28,899 bases of DNA from positions 1-28,899 of the IMG/VR virus record IMGVR_UViG_3300009085_000075; one strand, given 5' to 3'. Origin of the DNA: a virus. The notes beneath the pieces were generated by a model that was not told where the DNA came from, did no database searches, and saw nothing but the letters and a program-made list of their open reading frames with translations. The first letter of the stretch is position 1. Each line of letters starts with the position of its first letter. Made by a program: the position numbers and the translations under genes. Below are positions 1 through 7,842 of the stretch, in pieces.

Positions 1-866
1 AGGCTCTTTTATTCAGGAACCGTGTAGCATTCATAACACTTGAAATGTCCGCCGACGAGGTTGCTGAAAGACTTTATAAACGCTTGACAGCAACCGGTAG
101 TAAGGATGGTGAGTATCTGTTCCCGGTTTTTGATTGCTTGAAAAACCAAATTGGTTCCTGTTTAAGAGTTGAGAGAACAAATCATGTAAATTTGAGGATT
201 GAAGGGGAGGAGAAACCGACGTATGCCCAGGCTAAAAATTATAAAGTCTGTACCTACTGTCGAGATAAGTTTCCAAATGAATTCATACCTGAATATTGGG
301 TTACCCCAGTATTGAAAAAGAAACTTGGCTTTCCCATAACAAAACGTGTTCTTTCTTCTTTCTCAACTATGTATGGAAGGAATTTGAGGGTTCTGTCATA
401 CCCAGCTTATGAAGCAAACTTGTCCGGGGTTAGGCGGGATCTTGACGTCTTGGAATTCTCAGAGGAATTTATACCGGATGTCATCATTATTGACTACGCG
501 GACATTCTGGCACCGGAGGACCGTAATTTAAGTACAAGGGATCGATTGAATGAGACATGGCAATATTTGAAGAACCTTGCAATGAAGAAACACTGCCTTG
601 TAGTAACAGCCTCTCAATCGAATCGGAATTCTTTTGAGAAGAAGCAGATTGGTGCGGTTGACGCCGCAGAGGACATCCGTAAGATGGCTCATGTTAATGC
701 CATGATATTTTTGAATCAAACTCCTGTTGAGAAAGATTTCCAGGTCATGCGGTTGGGGTTCTTCTTCCGTCATAAATTCTTTTCCGACTCCTTCCAAATT
801 CAAATAACAACTCAGTTAGACACAGGACAGTTCATTCTGGATAACGAACGGTATAGGACAAAATAA
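1..866 (+). CDS. DnaB-type replicative DNA helicase, 5'-truncated by the window edge
   Basis: This is the C-terminal RecA-like ATPase part of a ring helicase that unwinds the fork ahead of the polymerase. The reading frame is open from base 3, and the first ATG at 45 is internal: the codons before it read FRNRVAFITLE, running into MSADEVAERL, which matches the DnaB block 'vaffSLEMs..ql..R'. Walker B is seen as DVIIIDYADIL (about 100 residues past the ATG at 45), followed by the 'laQlnR'-like TASQSNR segment and an AEDIRKMAHVNAMIFL stretch. The Walker A lysine must lie upstream of the window. Four cysteines (two in the CLKNQIGSC segment, two in CTYC) form an insertion that could bind zinc, which is not usual in cellular DnaB. 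The family call is strong; the start and full length are unknown. Confidence 0.88.
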   Translation, partial: ALLFRNRVAFITLEMSADEVAERLYKRLTATGSKDGEYLFPVFDCLKNQIGSCLRVERTNHVNLRIEGEEKPTYAQAKNYKVCTYCRDKFPNEFIPEYWVTPVLKKKLGFPITKRVLSSFSTMYGRNLRVLSYPAYEANLSGVRRDLDVLEFSEEFIPDVIIIDYADILAPEDRNLSTRDRLNETWQYLKNLAMKKHCLVVTASQSNRNSFEKKQIGAVDAAEDIRKMAHVNAMIFLNQTPVEKDFQVMRLGFFFRHKFFSDSFQIQITTQLDTGQFILDNERYRTK

Positions 867-880
867 ATTTTCAGAGTATT

Positions 881-911
881 TTTACCGCCTCTAAGGATAC
901 TATGCTATAAT
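881..911 (+). promoter_or_regulatory. Promoter P1 (TTTACC-N19-TATAAT, extended -10)
   Basis: TTTACCGCC at 881-889 and TATGCTATAAT at 901-911 give a sigma70-like promoter with an extended -10 (TGC before TATAAT). The spacing from the start of TTTACC to the start of TATAAT is 25 bases, identical in the three other copies in this window. The likely transcription start is near 917-918. This places the ATG at 916 at or before the first transcribed base and supports the start at 979 for the next gene. Confidence 0.85.
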
Positions 912-978
912 AAGAGTGAATGGAAAAGGAATAGAAACGGAAAGCACACATTCACTTAAAACAGAAAGGAGAACAGAG

Positions 979-1629
979 ATGCCAGTACAGAAGCCAAGTG
1001 AGATTGATGTCAACCGGTTGAGGGAAGCTATCAAGATTACAAACTCTCTTCCCTTCATTGAGAAACGCCTTCGCTCCGCAGGGGTCACCACGGAACAGAT
1101 GAGGGATTCCTTCCTAACCACGATCGAGAAGCTTAGTGACGCCGATCTTGCGAAAATCCCCGCGGCCGTTGGAGACACGTACAATATCATTGCAGGAACA
1201 GCACAGACGGAGCCAGAGGTAACTAAACCAGAAAAGGAGACGGTAAAGGAGGAGCCGGTCATGACGAAGAAGAAGAACAGGAGAGTCAAGAAGACGGAGC
1301 CGAAGGAAATTGGGAAAGAGGAACCGGTGAGCGAGGAGAAAGCCCCGCCGAAGAAGGAGAAGGAACCGACGAAGGTGGAGAAGACGCCAACGGGGAGAGC
1401 ACCGAAAGCGGAGACCACGAAGGGCATGAGGAGAACTGAGGCCTACGCCAAGATTCTGAAGGGAGCCAAAGCCCCTCTCACCAAGAAGGAGATCAAAGAT
1501 AAGATGCTTACACTCTTCAAGGGAACGGAGAGCGAAGCACAGTTTGCCGCCTCCCTCTACTCCCAGGTCCTCATCGACATGGGTTTCGCAAAGCTTGATG
1601 AGGAGGGGAGGGTATGCCTTCTGAAATAA
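979..1629 (+). CDS. Lys/Glu/Pro-rich protein with a C-terminal winged-helix-like segment
   Basis: This 216-residue protein has no recognised function. The start at 979 has AAGGAG seven bases upstream; an upstream in-frame ATG at 916 lies on the promoter's expected start site and is not used. The N-terminal ~75 residues look helical (MPVQKPSEIDVNRLREAIK...). The middle ~90 residues are a low-complexity linker rich in K, E, P and T. The last ~65 residues (from about MRRTEAYAKI) have the pattern of a small helix-turn-helix or winged-helix domain ending in strands (GFAKLDEEGRVCLLK). Codon use favours AAG, GAG and GCC more than its neighbours, which may reflect the linker. It could be a DNA- or chromatin-binding adaptor, but that is inference. 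It is the first gene after P1 and overlaps the next gene by 16 bases. Confidence 0.75.
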   Translation: MPVQKPSEIDVNRLREAIKITNSLPFIEKRLRSAGVTTEQMRDSFLTTIEKLSDADLAKIPAAVGDTYNIIAGTAQTEPEVTKPEKETVKEEPVMTKKKNRRVKKTEPKEIGKEEPVSEEKAPPKKEKEPTKVEKTPTGRAPKAETTKGMRRTEAYAKILKGAKAPLTKKEIKDKMLTLFKGTESEAQFAASLYSQVLIDMGFAKLDEEGRVCLLK

Positions 1630-2489
1630 AGAGGGATCTCCCGGACACTATAACGGAGAAACACACAATTGATGGGCGCCAAGTCTTCTACGTAAAAAGA
1701 GAAGACTTGGCGTGCCCTTCCCCCGGACCGCCTTTCGCAAAAGTCCGGGGGCTTTACCCACGTCTTTTATCATTGAAAAAGAGAGGGGTGACTCATGTTG
1801 GCTATATGGAAACTTCTGTTTCAATGGCGGCATGGGGCATCTCATACTTCGCAAAAAAGTTAGGCATGAGCGCAGTCATCTATATGCCTCATTACAAGGA
1901 CGGGTTCAGGGACGAACAAAAAGCTCAGGTCAAAAAATGGAAACGGTGGGGTGCTGTAATCACGCCCTTGGAAAAACCAAATCGATTATCCATCAATTAT
2001 TACCGTGCTAAAAAAATGTTCCTTCAGGAATACCCTCAGGGGGTTTTTCTTGAACATGGAATTCCATTACAAGAGACAATAACTTCCGTTTCCGAACAAG
2101 TCCGTTTGCTCCCGAAAGAAGCGGTTGGCGGGACTATTGTTATGTCCATTGGGAGCGGAGTAATGTCTGCGGGGGTTATTGTTGGAATGAGGAAATATTT
2201 CCCAACAATAGATTACGACCTTTGGGGAATATTAGCCGCTCCAAAAAATGCAGCGCTAAAACGTTCTCAGATCATGAGATTGTCAGGAATTAAAATGCAA
2301 TCCGGGCTCTTCAAAGATTCGTTGGTCAGCCTGTTTATCAAAGATGATGGGTATGCTTATACCCAAAAAGAGTTGTGCCCTTGCCCATTCCCTTGCAACC
2401 CTTATTATGATCGGAAAGCGTTTCGTTGGTTACGAGATAATATTCATATGCTGAGGAAACCGGTTCTCTTTTGGAACATTGGCGCTTAA
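1614..2489 (+). CDS. PLP-dependent enzyme, fold type II (tryptophan synthase beta / D-cysteine desulfhydrase-like)
   Basis: The 291-residue protein resembles fold type II pyridoxal-phosphate enzymes, which carry out beta-elimination, beta-replacement or deamination on amino acids. Residues 26-32 (YVKREDL) and the following FAKVRG (K43) match the 'KREDL..GgNKxR' block of ACC deaminase/D-cysteine desulfhydrase relatives; K43 is the candidate Schiff-base lysine. SIGSGVMSAG (178-187) matches the glycine-rich phosphate-binding loop. A cysteine cluster (CPCPFPC) lies near residue 260. The start has an AGGAGGGGAGGG ribosome site and overlaps the previous gene by 16 bases. Two long inverted repeats lie in the 5' part of the gene (see separate entry). 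Substrate unknown. Its position in front of two methyltransferases and a PP-loop ATPase suggests a role in nucleotide or DNA modification, but this is inference. Confidence 0.72.
   Translation: MPSEIKRDLPDTITEKHTIDGRQVFYVKREDLACPSPGPPFAKVRGLYPRLLSLKKRGVTHVGYMETSVSMAAWGISYFAKKLGMSAVIYMPHYKDGFRDEQKAQVKKWKRWGAVITPLEKPNRLSINYYRAKKMFLQEYPQGVFLEHGIPLQETITSVSEQVRLLPKEAVGGTIVMSIGSGVMSAGVIVGMRKYFPTIDYDLWGILAAPKNAALKRSQIMRLSGIKMQSGLFKDSLVSLFIKDDGYAYTQKELCPCPFPCNPYYDRKAFRWLRDNIHMLRKPVLFWNIGA
1674..1751 (+). other. Two tandem long inverted repeats (hairpins) inside a coding region
   Basis: Hairpin 1: CGCCAAGTCTTCT at 1677-1689 pairs perfectly over 13 bp with 1700-1712, with a 10-base loop; GGG at 1674-1676 can add pairs to CCC at 1715-1717 past a 2-base bulge. 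Hairpin 2: CCCCCGGAC at 1720-1728 pairs perfectly over 9 bp with GTCCGGGGG at 1743-1751, with a 14-base loop. Both begin about 60 bases after the PLP-enzyme start codon and span the codons of its KREDL and FAKVRG motifs. The T-run after hairpin 2 is short (CTTTA), so a terminator is doubtful. Confidence 0.8.
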
Positions 2490-2505
2490 TTAATGGAGGG
2501 TTTGA

Positions 2506-2949
2506 ATGAAAAAGACTACAAAGGAAAAAAAGGAAATCTCCATAATTCTAAACGGGATTGAGGGTCACCCACTCAAAGTCGATTCCGTATTGAAAATTCC
2601 CGGTTCCATCGTTTATATGCTATCCTCACGAGTTAAATTCATGTCCCTTGATGCATTAAAGGTGATGATGCACAACATCGCCGATATTGTTGAAGAAGCG
2701 AGCGTGCTCTTCAAGATGGGAGGGGTTTCCGTTACACGATATGCGAAGTCTATTCGTAAGAAGGCGGATCTTGCAAAGGACACAGAAACTTTATTTTCCT
2801 ATTTGTATGACCAACTTCTTGCATCAGAACATCTCAATACGCTCCCCGGTTTTGGATATGTGACTTTTGAGAAGAATGAAGAAGGGGGATTGAAAATAAA
2901 AGGACGTTATATGATTAACCCTGAAAAAAGCGGGGTTAATTTTCTTTAG
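2506..2949 (+). CDS. Hypothetical protein, 147 aa
   Basis: Not recognised. The start has GGAGGG (TTAATGGAGGGTTTGAATG), 16 bases after the PLP-enzyme stop. A Lys/Glu-rich N-terminus is followed by a beta-rich segment (ISIILNGIEGHPLKVDSVL) and a long helical middle (SLDALKVMMHNIADIVEEASVLF). The C-terminal part reads LPGFGYVTFEKNEEGGLKIKGRY. No catalytic motif, signal peptide or membrane segment is visible. It sits between the PLP enzyme and the first methyltransferase and is probably co-transcribed with them from P1. Confidence 0.7.
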   Translation: MKKTTKEKKEISIILNGIEGHPLKVDSVLKIPGSIVYMLSSRVKFMSLDALKVMMHNIADIVEEASVLFKMGGVSVTRYAKSIRKKADLAKDTETLFSYLYDQLLASEHLNTLPGFGYVTFEKNEEGGLKIKGRYMINPEKSGVNFL

Positions 2950-2958
2950 GAGGAACAA

Positions 2959-3858
2959 ATGGGGGGACTTGGTTTCAAGCCAGATTTGTTTAGAAAAGCA
3001 ATTGACCATTACGGGGTTTGGCCGGTGACCGTTTGGGACTTGAATTATTCCGGCAAATTTATGCAGGCATTAAAACAACAGATAGGGGATGTCTGCGAGA
3101 ACAGAGCCGGTTCCGGCTCCCTTGGTTACCAATCGAAAAATAAAAAACAAACACGGAAAGGGTGCTTCAGCACAGAAAGAGAAGATACAAAAAGTGTCTA
3201 TGGGGGAAAGATAACGGAGTCCATCTTCAACCCTGAGACTGCCATTTCCATATTGAAATTGTATGCCCCAAAAGAGGGCGTTGTTTACGATCCGTTTGCC
3301 GGCGGTGGAACAAGGGCCATTATCTCGGCTAAATTTGGATTGAAATATACTGGCGTCGAAATTCGTAAAGAAGAAGTTGATGCTGTGATTGAGAGGTGCT
3401 GTGCAAGCGGGGTTAAATCCGGTGAGGTTGTAATTTACCATGCTTCCAGCACAAATGTCCCGCATATCAAATCGGAGTCCGCCGACTTCCTGATAACTTG
3501 TCCGCCTTATTATGATCTCGAAAAATATAAAGGGGGGGAAGACGATCTTTCTATGCTTCCTACTTATGAAGCGTTTCTTGATTCCATCCAGGCCGTAATT
3601 CAAGAATCTTACCGTATTCTTAAACCGGGCACAACTTCTTGTTGGGTTGTTGGCCTTCATAGGGATAAAAACAAGGAACTGCTCTGCCTTCATCATGATA
3701 TTGCCAAGCTTCATAAAAAAGCCGGGTTCTTTCATAAAGAAGAAGTAATTCTCCACATGAAAAACACGGGCGCAATCCGGAGGGTTGGTACATTCGAGGA
3801 AGGTTCTCATCATTTAGTGAGATCGCATGAGTATTTATTGGTCTTCGAGAAAAAATAA
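2959..3858 (+). CDS. DNA methyltransferase-like protein with CPPYY motif
   Basis: A 299-residue class I SAM-dependent methyltransferase of the amino (N6-adenine/N4-cytosine) DNA methylase type. Motif I is VYDPFAGGGTRA (109-120), followed by GVEI as the acidic strand-2 motif (about 132-135). The catalytic motif is CPPYYD at 181-186, where DPPY, NPPY or SPPY is usual; Cys in the first position is uncommon. Motif I precedes the catalytic motif, and the C-terminus carries the usual late 'hEyllvF' strand (SHEYLLVFEKK). The N-terminal ~90 residues may be a target-recognition or accessory region. The start has AGGAGG and overlaps nothing. Next to it are an HNH nuclease and a second, different methyltransferase-like gene. 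It probably modifies phage DNA; the base and site cannot be told. Confidence 0.82.
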   Translation: MGGLGFKPDLFRKAIDHYGVWPVTVWDLNYSGKFMQALKQQIGDVCENRAGSGSLGYQSKNKKQTRKGCFSTEREDTKSVYGGKITESIFNPETAISILKLYAPKEGVVYDPFAGGGTRAIISAKFGLKYTGVEIRKEEVDAVIERCCASGVKSGEVVIYHASSTNVPHIKSESADFLITCPPYYDLEKYKGGEDDLSMLPTYEAFLDSIQAVIQESYRILKPGTTSCWVVGLHRDKNKELLCLHHDIAKLHKKAGFFHKEEVILHMKNTGAIRRVGTFEEGSHHLVRSHEYLLVFEKK

Positions 3859-3868
3859 GGAGGGAGAT

Positions 3869-4747
3869 ATGAGCGTTAGAAGTAAATCAAACGGGGCCGC
3901 GTTTAGAAAGAAAAAAGAAGTCTCCGAAGCAGGGATAGTTGGTAAAGAATATAAACGTATTGTGGAAAAAGGTGAACAGATTAAAAAGGGGGAAGAATTA
4001 AAGAGGCAGAAAGAGATCCCGGTTTTATTGAAAATTATTGAGGACACCGAATTACCCCCAAATAAAAGGGGCACTATTAAATACCGAATGACCGCGGAAT
4101 TCACAAGATTCCATGTTGATAGTGAACCAGCCATTTCATTCAAGACTGTATTCCCAACAGCCGCTGAACGTATTAGGTTTTATAATAAATATGACCCTGA
4201 TGCACCAGAACATGGGGGGTCAGTAAGAATATTTACCCATTTTAGTGCTACAGAAAAAAGGGAATCTAAACAGGAAAGGAAGAAAAGACTGGCGGCTGAA
4301 GAAGAATACAAAAGAAACCATCTACCAAAACTAACCAGCGGTCTTTTTCAACAGAAGACTGGTGCTAATGCTGAGCCCGAAGCAAACGCAAGTGACCCAA
4401 TTGAAAAAATAAAGCAAGTAAACGATACTATTCCAAAAGGGGTTGTAAACCCAACCAAACACATTTCAACTATTGAGATTCCTTTTCGTGACCCCGAAGT
4501 CAGGAAATGGGTTCTTACAAATGCAAAGGGTATTTGCGAATTATGCGACCAAAAGGGTCCGTTCGTTACTAAATCGGGACGTATTTTTCTTGAGGCACAT
4601 CATGTGGAAGGGGCCTCCAATTTTGATACACCAAATACTACTGTCGCTTTGTGCCCAAATTGTCATCGAAAGTGTCACTATGCCAACAACGCTGATTTAG
4701 TAAAAGAAGAATTAATAAAAAAAGTGGACAGACTTCAAATTAAATAA
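3869..4747 (+). CDS. HNH endonuclease (McrA-like HNH at the C-terminus)
   Basis: The 292-residue protein carries a zinc-bound HNH nuclease at its C-terminus: CELC (223-226), HH (244-245), an Asn in the NFDTPNTTVAL stretch, then CPNCH (262-266). This is the layout of McrA-type HNH domains, which cut double-stranded DNA. The N-terminal ~200 residues are charged and partly helical, with a possible separate domain around 70-125, and are not recognised. The ATG at 3869 is chosen over an in-frame ATG at 3827 because AAGGAGGGA lies just before it and the upstream choice would overlap the methyltransferase gene. It sits between two methyltransferases, so it could be the nuclease of a restriction-like set, a host-DNA-degrading nuclease, or a free-standing homing endonuclease. 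Confidence 0.82.
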   Translation: MSVRSKSNGAAFRKKKEVSEAGIVGKEYKRIVEKGEQIKKGEELKRQKEIPVLLKIIEDTELPPNKRGTIKYRMTAEFTRFHVDSEPAISFKTVFPTAAERIRFYNKYDPDAPEHGGSVRIFTHFSATEKRESKQERKKRLAAEEEYKRNHLPKLTSGLFQQKTGANAEPEANASDPIEKIKQVNDTIPKGVVNPTKHISTIEIPFRDPEVRKWVLTNAKGICELCDQKGPFVTKSGRIFLEAHHVEGASNFDTPNTTVALCPNCHRKCHYANNADLVKEELIKKVDRLQIK

Positions 4748-4756
4748 GGAGCCCCT

Positions 4757-5860
4757 ATGGCAAAAAGAGGGTTGTTTGATAAAGGCGCCGATCATGAGGC
4801 GTCCGGGGTGAGCATTGCTTCTTTGAAAAAGTCGAGGGAGGTTCGCAGGGATTTCATTGTTAAATACGGGAGCATTCCCACTTCGATTTTGGTTCATGAT
4901 AGACATCAAAAAGCGATGGATTTAATTCGGGATGGGTTAGAAGAAGCACCTGAAAATGGCAGAAGCTATGAGAAGTGCCGGTTTGTTACAGGGGACCCTT
5001 TGTTGGATCAGGAATCAAACTTTTATCTTCGTAATCGGTCTGTGAGGAAAGGTAAATCATATAAATCGAAAAGGTCATATGGAAGCGGGGATTATAAAAC
5101 CGGTGACCAAGCTTTAGATAATACCGGGTTTGGCGCACGGGGTCATTTTGTTCGGCAAAGTTCCGGAGTAAGAAATGACCCAACGCAACCAGCACCCCTC
5201 TCATCCTTTTTTCAAAATATCGGACGATTGATGATTGATTTCTATTGCCCGGAGGGAGGGGTTGTTTATGACCCGTTTGCAGGGCACAACAGTAGAATGG
5301 AGCTCGTTTGGAAAAGCGGTCGCCATTATATTGGAGTGGATTGCTCTGCCACTTTCATGCACGCAAATGAAGTCATTCGAGACGTCCTTTTCAAAAGGAA
5401 TGAACAGGCTGTAAAAAAGAACGATGCAACTGTTAAGTTGATATTGGGGAGCTCCGCCAAGGTTGACTTACCGGACAATCACGCGGATTTCACAATCACA
5501 TCACCCCCATATTATAACCTTGAATGGTATGGAGATGAACCTGAACAATTAGGTAATGCGCCAACGTATGAGAAATTTCTCGAGCTGTTAAAAAGTCATG
5601 TAGCTGAAAACTTACGAATTCTTAAACCCGGTGCTTTTTGTGCGTGGTTCATAAACGACTTCCGTTTGGATAAAATTTTCTACCCTTACCATATGGACTT
5701 ATACCGCATTTTCGTTGAGGTTGGTTTTAAACCGTTCAATATCTATATTGTGGATCTTGGAAACCCCATAACACAAGCGTTTGTTCAATTCATTATTTCA
5801 TCAAAGATATTCCCTAAAAGGCATGAATATTGTTTGCTGTTCAGAAAAGGGGGCGAATGA
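4757..5860 (+). CDS. DNA methyltransferase-like protein with SPPYYN motif
   Basis: A 367-residue SAM-dependent DNA methylase-like protein. Motif I is VYDPFAGHNSRM (170-181), where the usual GxG is replaced by GHN, followed by YIGVD (191-195). The catalytic motif is SPPYYN (249-254); SPPY is typical of N4-cytosine methylases, although assignment from this motif alone is unsafe. The N-terminal 160 residues are an extra domain with a basic, Ser/Lys/Arg-rich patch (about 92-110). It shares the 'PTYEkFL...iLKPG' segment with the gene at 2959, so the two are distant relatives. The start has AAGGAG. The stop overlaps the start of the next gene (ATGA), implying coupled translation with the PP-loop ATPase. 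Confidence 0.8.
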   Translation: MAKRGLFDKGADHEASGVSIASLKKSREVRRDFIVKYGSIPTSILVHDRHQKAMDLIRDGLEEAPENGRSYEKCRFVTGDPLLDQESNFYLRNRSVRKGKSYKSKRSYGSGDYKTGDQALDNTGFGARGHFVRQSSGVRNDPTQPAPLSSFFQNIGRLMIDFYCPEGGVVYDPFAGHNSRMELVWKSGRHYIGVDCSATFMHANEVIRDVLFKRNEQAVKKNDATVKLILGSSAKVDLPDNHADFTITSPPYYNLEWYGDEPEQLGNAPTYEKFLELLKSHVAENLRILKPGAFCAWFINDFRLDKIFYPYHMDLYRIFVEVGFKPFNIYIVDLGNPITQAFVQFIISSKIFPKRHEYCLLFRKGGE

Positions 5861-6708
5861 GCTACAAATTAACAATTCTGTCCCTTGGCGCCGGTGTTCA
5901 ATCATCGGTTCTGTTTCTCATGGGTTGTAAAGGGATGATTCATTTTGACGTGGCCATATTTGCTGATACAGGTTGGGAGACGCAAGCAACTTATAAACAT
6001 CTTGTCTGGTTAACAGAAATAGGAAAAGTAAGTGGTAAAGAAATTATTAAAGTAGCGGCTGGAGATGTTAGAAACGGGCGGTTTGTTCCAAAATACAGGG
6101 GAACCTACCCACTTATACCAGCTTACACAACAAATGATAAAGGAATTCTCCGTTGTTTAAGCAGGTGGTGTACTTACCATCATAAATTAAGGCCCATTGA
6201 AATAGCAATCAGACAGCTTTTGGGTGTTAAACCGAAAAAGAGTATCCCCGTTGGAGCGGCAGAAAAAATTATGGGCTTTTCTTTAGATGAGATAACAAGA
6301 ATTGATAGAATGATTTTATCACATATGAATAAAAAAGTAACCCCCCGATTCCCCCTTGCTGAATTAGGAATGACAAGGGCGGATTGTAAAAAATGGTTGT
6401 GGGATAATTACCATTTAATTGTTCCCAAGTCTGCTTGTGTTGGTTGTCCATATAGAACGAACGAGGATTGGTTGGAAGTTAAAACGGATGTCGAGGACTT
6501 TAATTCAGCCATTGAATACGACCATCTAATTCGTAATGCAGTACCACGGAGTAAAAACGGTTGTTTTTTACATCCAACAAGAAGACCATTGGAAGAAGTC
6601 AATTTTGTTATACGAGAGCGACCTTCAAAATGGGATTCGGGGTTGGGCTTGTATAAACAGAGTAAACATTTGCTGTTTCTAAGAAACGTTGAGCATATGA
6701 ATAAATAA
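5857..6708 (+). CDS. PP-loop ATPase, PAPS reductase / adenine-nucleotide alpha-hydrolase family
   Basis: A 283-residue member of the PP-loop family that includes PAPS reductase, tRNA-thiolation enzymes and DndC. SLGAGVQSS (9-17) is the PP-loop, followed by the typical IFADTGWE (34-41). Two cysteine groups, C100/C105 (RCLSRWCTYHHK) and C194/C197 (CVGCPYRT), could hold an iron-sulphur cluster. Relatives are common in phages without a proven role; adenylation of a substrate or sulphur transfer are the family chemistries. The start at 5857 overlaps the previous stop (ATGA) and has a GGGGG-rich ribosome site; an in-frame ATG at 5830 would overlap the methyltransferase by 31 bases. It is the last gene of the P1 unit. 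Whether it modifies DNA, as DndC does, is inference. Confidence 0.78.
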   Translation: MSYKLTILSLGAGVQSSVLFLMGCKGMIHFDVAIFADTGWETQATYKHLVWLTEIGKVSGKEIIKVAAGDVRNGRFVPKYRGTYPLIPAYTTNDKGILRCLSRWCTYHHKLRPIEIAIRQLLGVKPKKSIPVGAAEKIMGFSLDEITRIDRMILSHMNKKVTPRFPLAELGMTRADCKKWLWDNYHLIVPKSACVGCPYRTNEDWLEVKTDVEDFNSAIEYDHLIRNAVPRSKNGCFLHPTRRPLEEVNFVIRERPSKWDSGLGLYKQSKHLLFLRNVEHMNK

Positions 6709-6731
6709 TAAGGCCTTTTTCTATAGTAATT

Positions 6732-6762
6732 TTTACCGCCGGCTGAAGTTCTATGCTATAAT
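6732..6762 (+). promoter_or_regulatory. Promoter P2 (TTTACC-N19-TATAAT, extended -10)
   Basis: TTTACCGCC at 6732-6740 and TATGCTATAAT at 6752-6762, with the same 25-base start-to-start spacing as P1, P3 and P4. It lies in the 103-base gap between the PP-loop ATPase and the clamp gene. The leader to the clamp start is about 43 bases and AT-rich. No convincing terminator hairpin is seen upstream, so the preceding unit may read through. Confidence 0.86.
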
Positions 6763-6811
6763 AAAGACGAGAAAAATGAACATAAATAAATAAAATTAAA
6801 CAGGAGGAAAA

Positions 6812-7840
6812 ATGAAGAGAGAAGAATTGGTTGCGGTGTTGAAAGCGGTTATGGTTGGGGTGGATGTTAAAAAATCATCGGACGGGTTCGATATATTTGT
6901 ATTCAACACGGACCTGGTTAAAACATTTAATTATAATATTTCAGTTTCCCACCCATGCGCAACAGGGGTTGATTGTGCAGTTAAAGCCGACAGCCTCTTC
7001 ACTGTTTTATCAAAAATGGAAGGGGAAGAAGTTTCTATCAAATTGGACAATCAAAAGTTGGTTGTGACCGATGGGAAAACAACCTTGAAATTATCTATTA
7101 TTGAAGACCTTGTCTCGGCCCATATGGAAGCCTTGAAATTGGATGAATTAGAATGGAAGCCCCTTCCAAAAGATTTCATTCACGGGCTATCTCTTGTCGC
7201 ATTCTCCGCCGCCAAGGACATCACTTTTGGTTCTCTGAATGGGGTTGGGATTTCTAATGAAGGATTGTTTTCATCGGACAATTGGCGTGCATCATGGTTC
7301 AAAATAAAAAGTAAGATCGAGCAGTTCGTAATCCCCGTTGCTTCAGCGTTCGATATTTGTAAATTCGAGAACCACACTCATTATGCTCTGAGCAATGAAT
7401 GTTCGTGGTTCCATGTTCGTAATAAGGATGGGGTCATTATTAGTTGCCGTCTCCTTACAGCCGAGGATTTCCCGTTTGATGGAATTAAGACGTTCTTTAC
7501 AGATAAGAAAGGTAAGAAATACAAGTTCCCGGATGGGATTGAGAAAACGTTGGAAAGGACCGGGTCCTTGGCAATGGAAGACCGGGTCAGCGGTGAATCT
7601 TTCATTTCAATTTGGGCGAGTAACGGCAAGTTGATTTGTCAAGGGGTAAAAGAATTTGGGGAGGTGACCGAGGAGCTAACCATTAAGAAAGACTCATTCC
7701 CTGCGAAAGCAAAGCTTGATATCTCTCACCGCTTCTTGCAAGAGGTCCTTCCTAAATCAAAGGAATTCCTCTTTGATGATAAAGTCATCGTTTTTGAACT
7801 GGAGAATTTTGAACACCTTATCACCACAATTGAGGTTTGA
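6812..7840 (+). CDS. DNA polymerase sliding clamp (beta-clamp-like)
   Basis: The 342-residue protein has the length and layout of a processivity clamp, the ring that holds the polymerase on DNA. Features that fit are an N-terminal 'l...l......i....dgi.i...d' strand pattern, segments such as DNQKLVVTDGKTTLKLS and SFISIWASNGKLICQGVKEFGEV in the later domains, and the closing HRFLQEVLPKSKEFLFDDKVIVFE stretch, where clamps place the polymerase-binding pocket. Sequence similarity by eye is modest, so the call rests on length, beta-rich repeated pattern and position directly before the polymerase and clamp loader. The start has AGGAGG with ideal spacing. It is the first gene of the P2 unit. Confidence 0.7.
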   Translation: MKREELVAVLKAVMVGVDVKKSSDGFDIFVFNTDLVKTFNYNISVSHPCATGVDCAVKADSLFTVLSKMEGEEVSIKLDNQKLVVTDGKTTLKLSIIEDLVSAHMEALKLDELEWKPLPKDFIHGLSLVAFSAAKDITFGSLNGVGISNEGLFSSDNWRASWFKIKSKIEQFVIPVASAFDICKFENHTHYALSNECSWFHVRNKDGVIISCRLLTAEDFPFDGIKTFFTDKKGKKYKFPDGIEKTLERTGSLAMEDRVSGESFISIWASNGKLICQGVKEFGEVTEELTIKKDSFPAKAKLDISHRFLQEVLPKSKEFLFDDKVIVFELENFEHLITTIEV

Positions 7841-7842
7841 TC

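Noticed and set aside
900-1427. 175-residue open frame on the minus strand, hydrophobic and rich in F, S and G
   Set aside because: It is the complement of the Lys/Glu-rich codons of the gene at 979, with no ribosome site and no minus-strand neighbours.
3070-3813. 247-residue open frame on the minus strand inside the methylase gene
   Set aside because: The + strand frame has clear methylase motifs and a ribosome site; the minus frame has no recognisable motif or start signal.
3869-4747. HNH gene as part of an intron or inserted homing element
   Set aside because: Flanking genes are complete and different from each other, and the gene has its own ribosome site; there is no sign of an interrupted host gene.
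6709-6731. AAGGCCTTTTT before P2 as a terminator
   Set aside because: The palindrome has no loop and too few pairs to form a stable hairpin.
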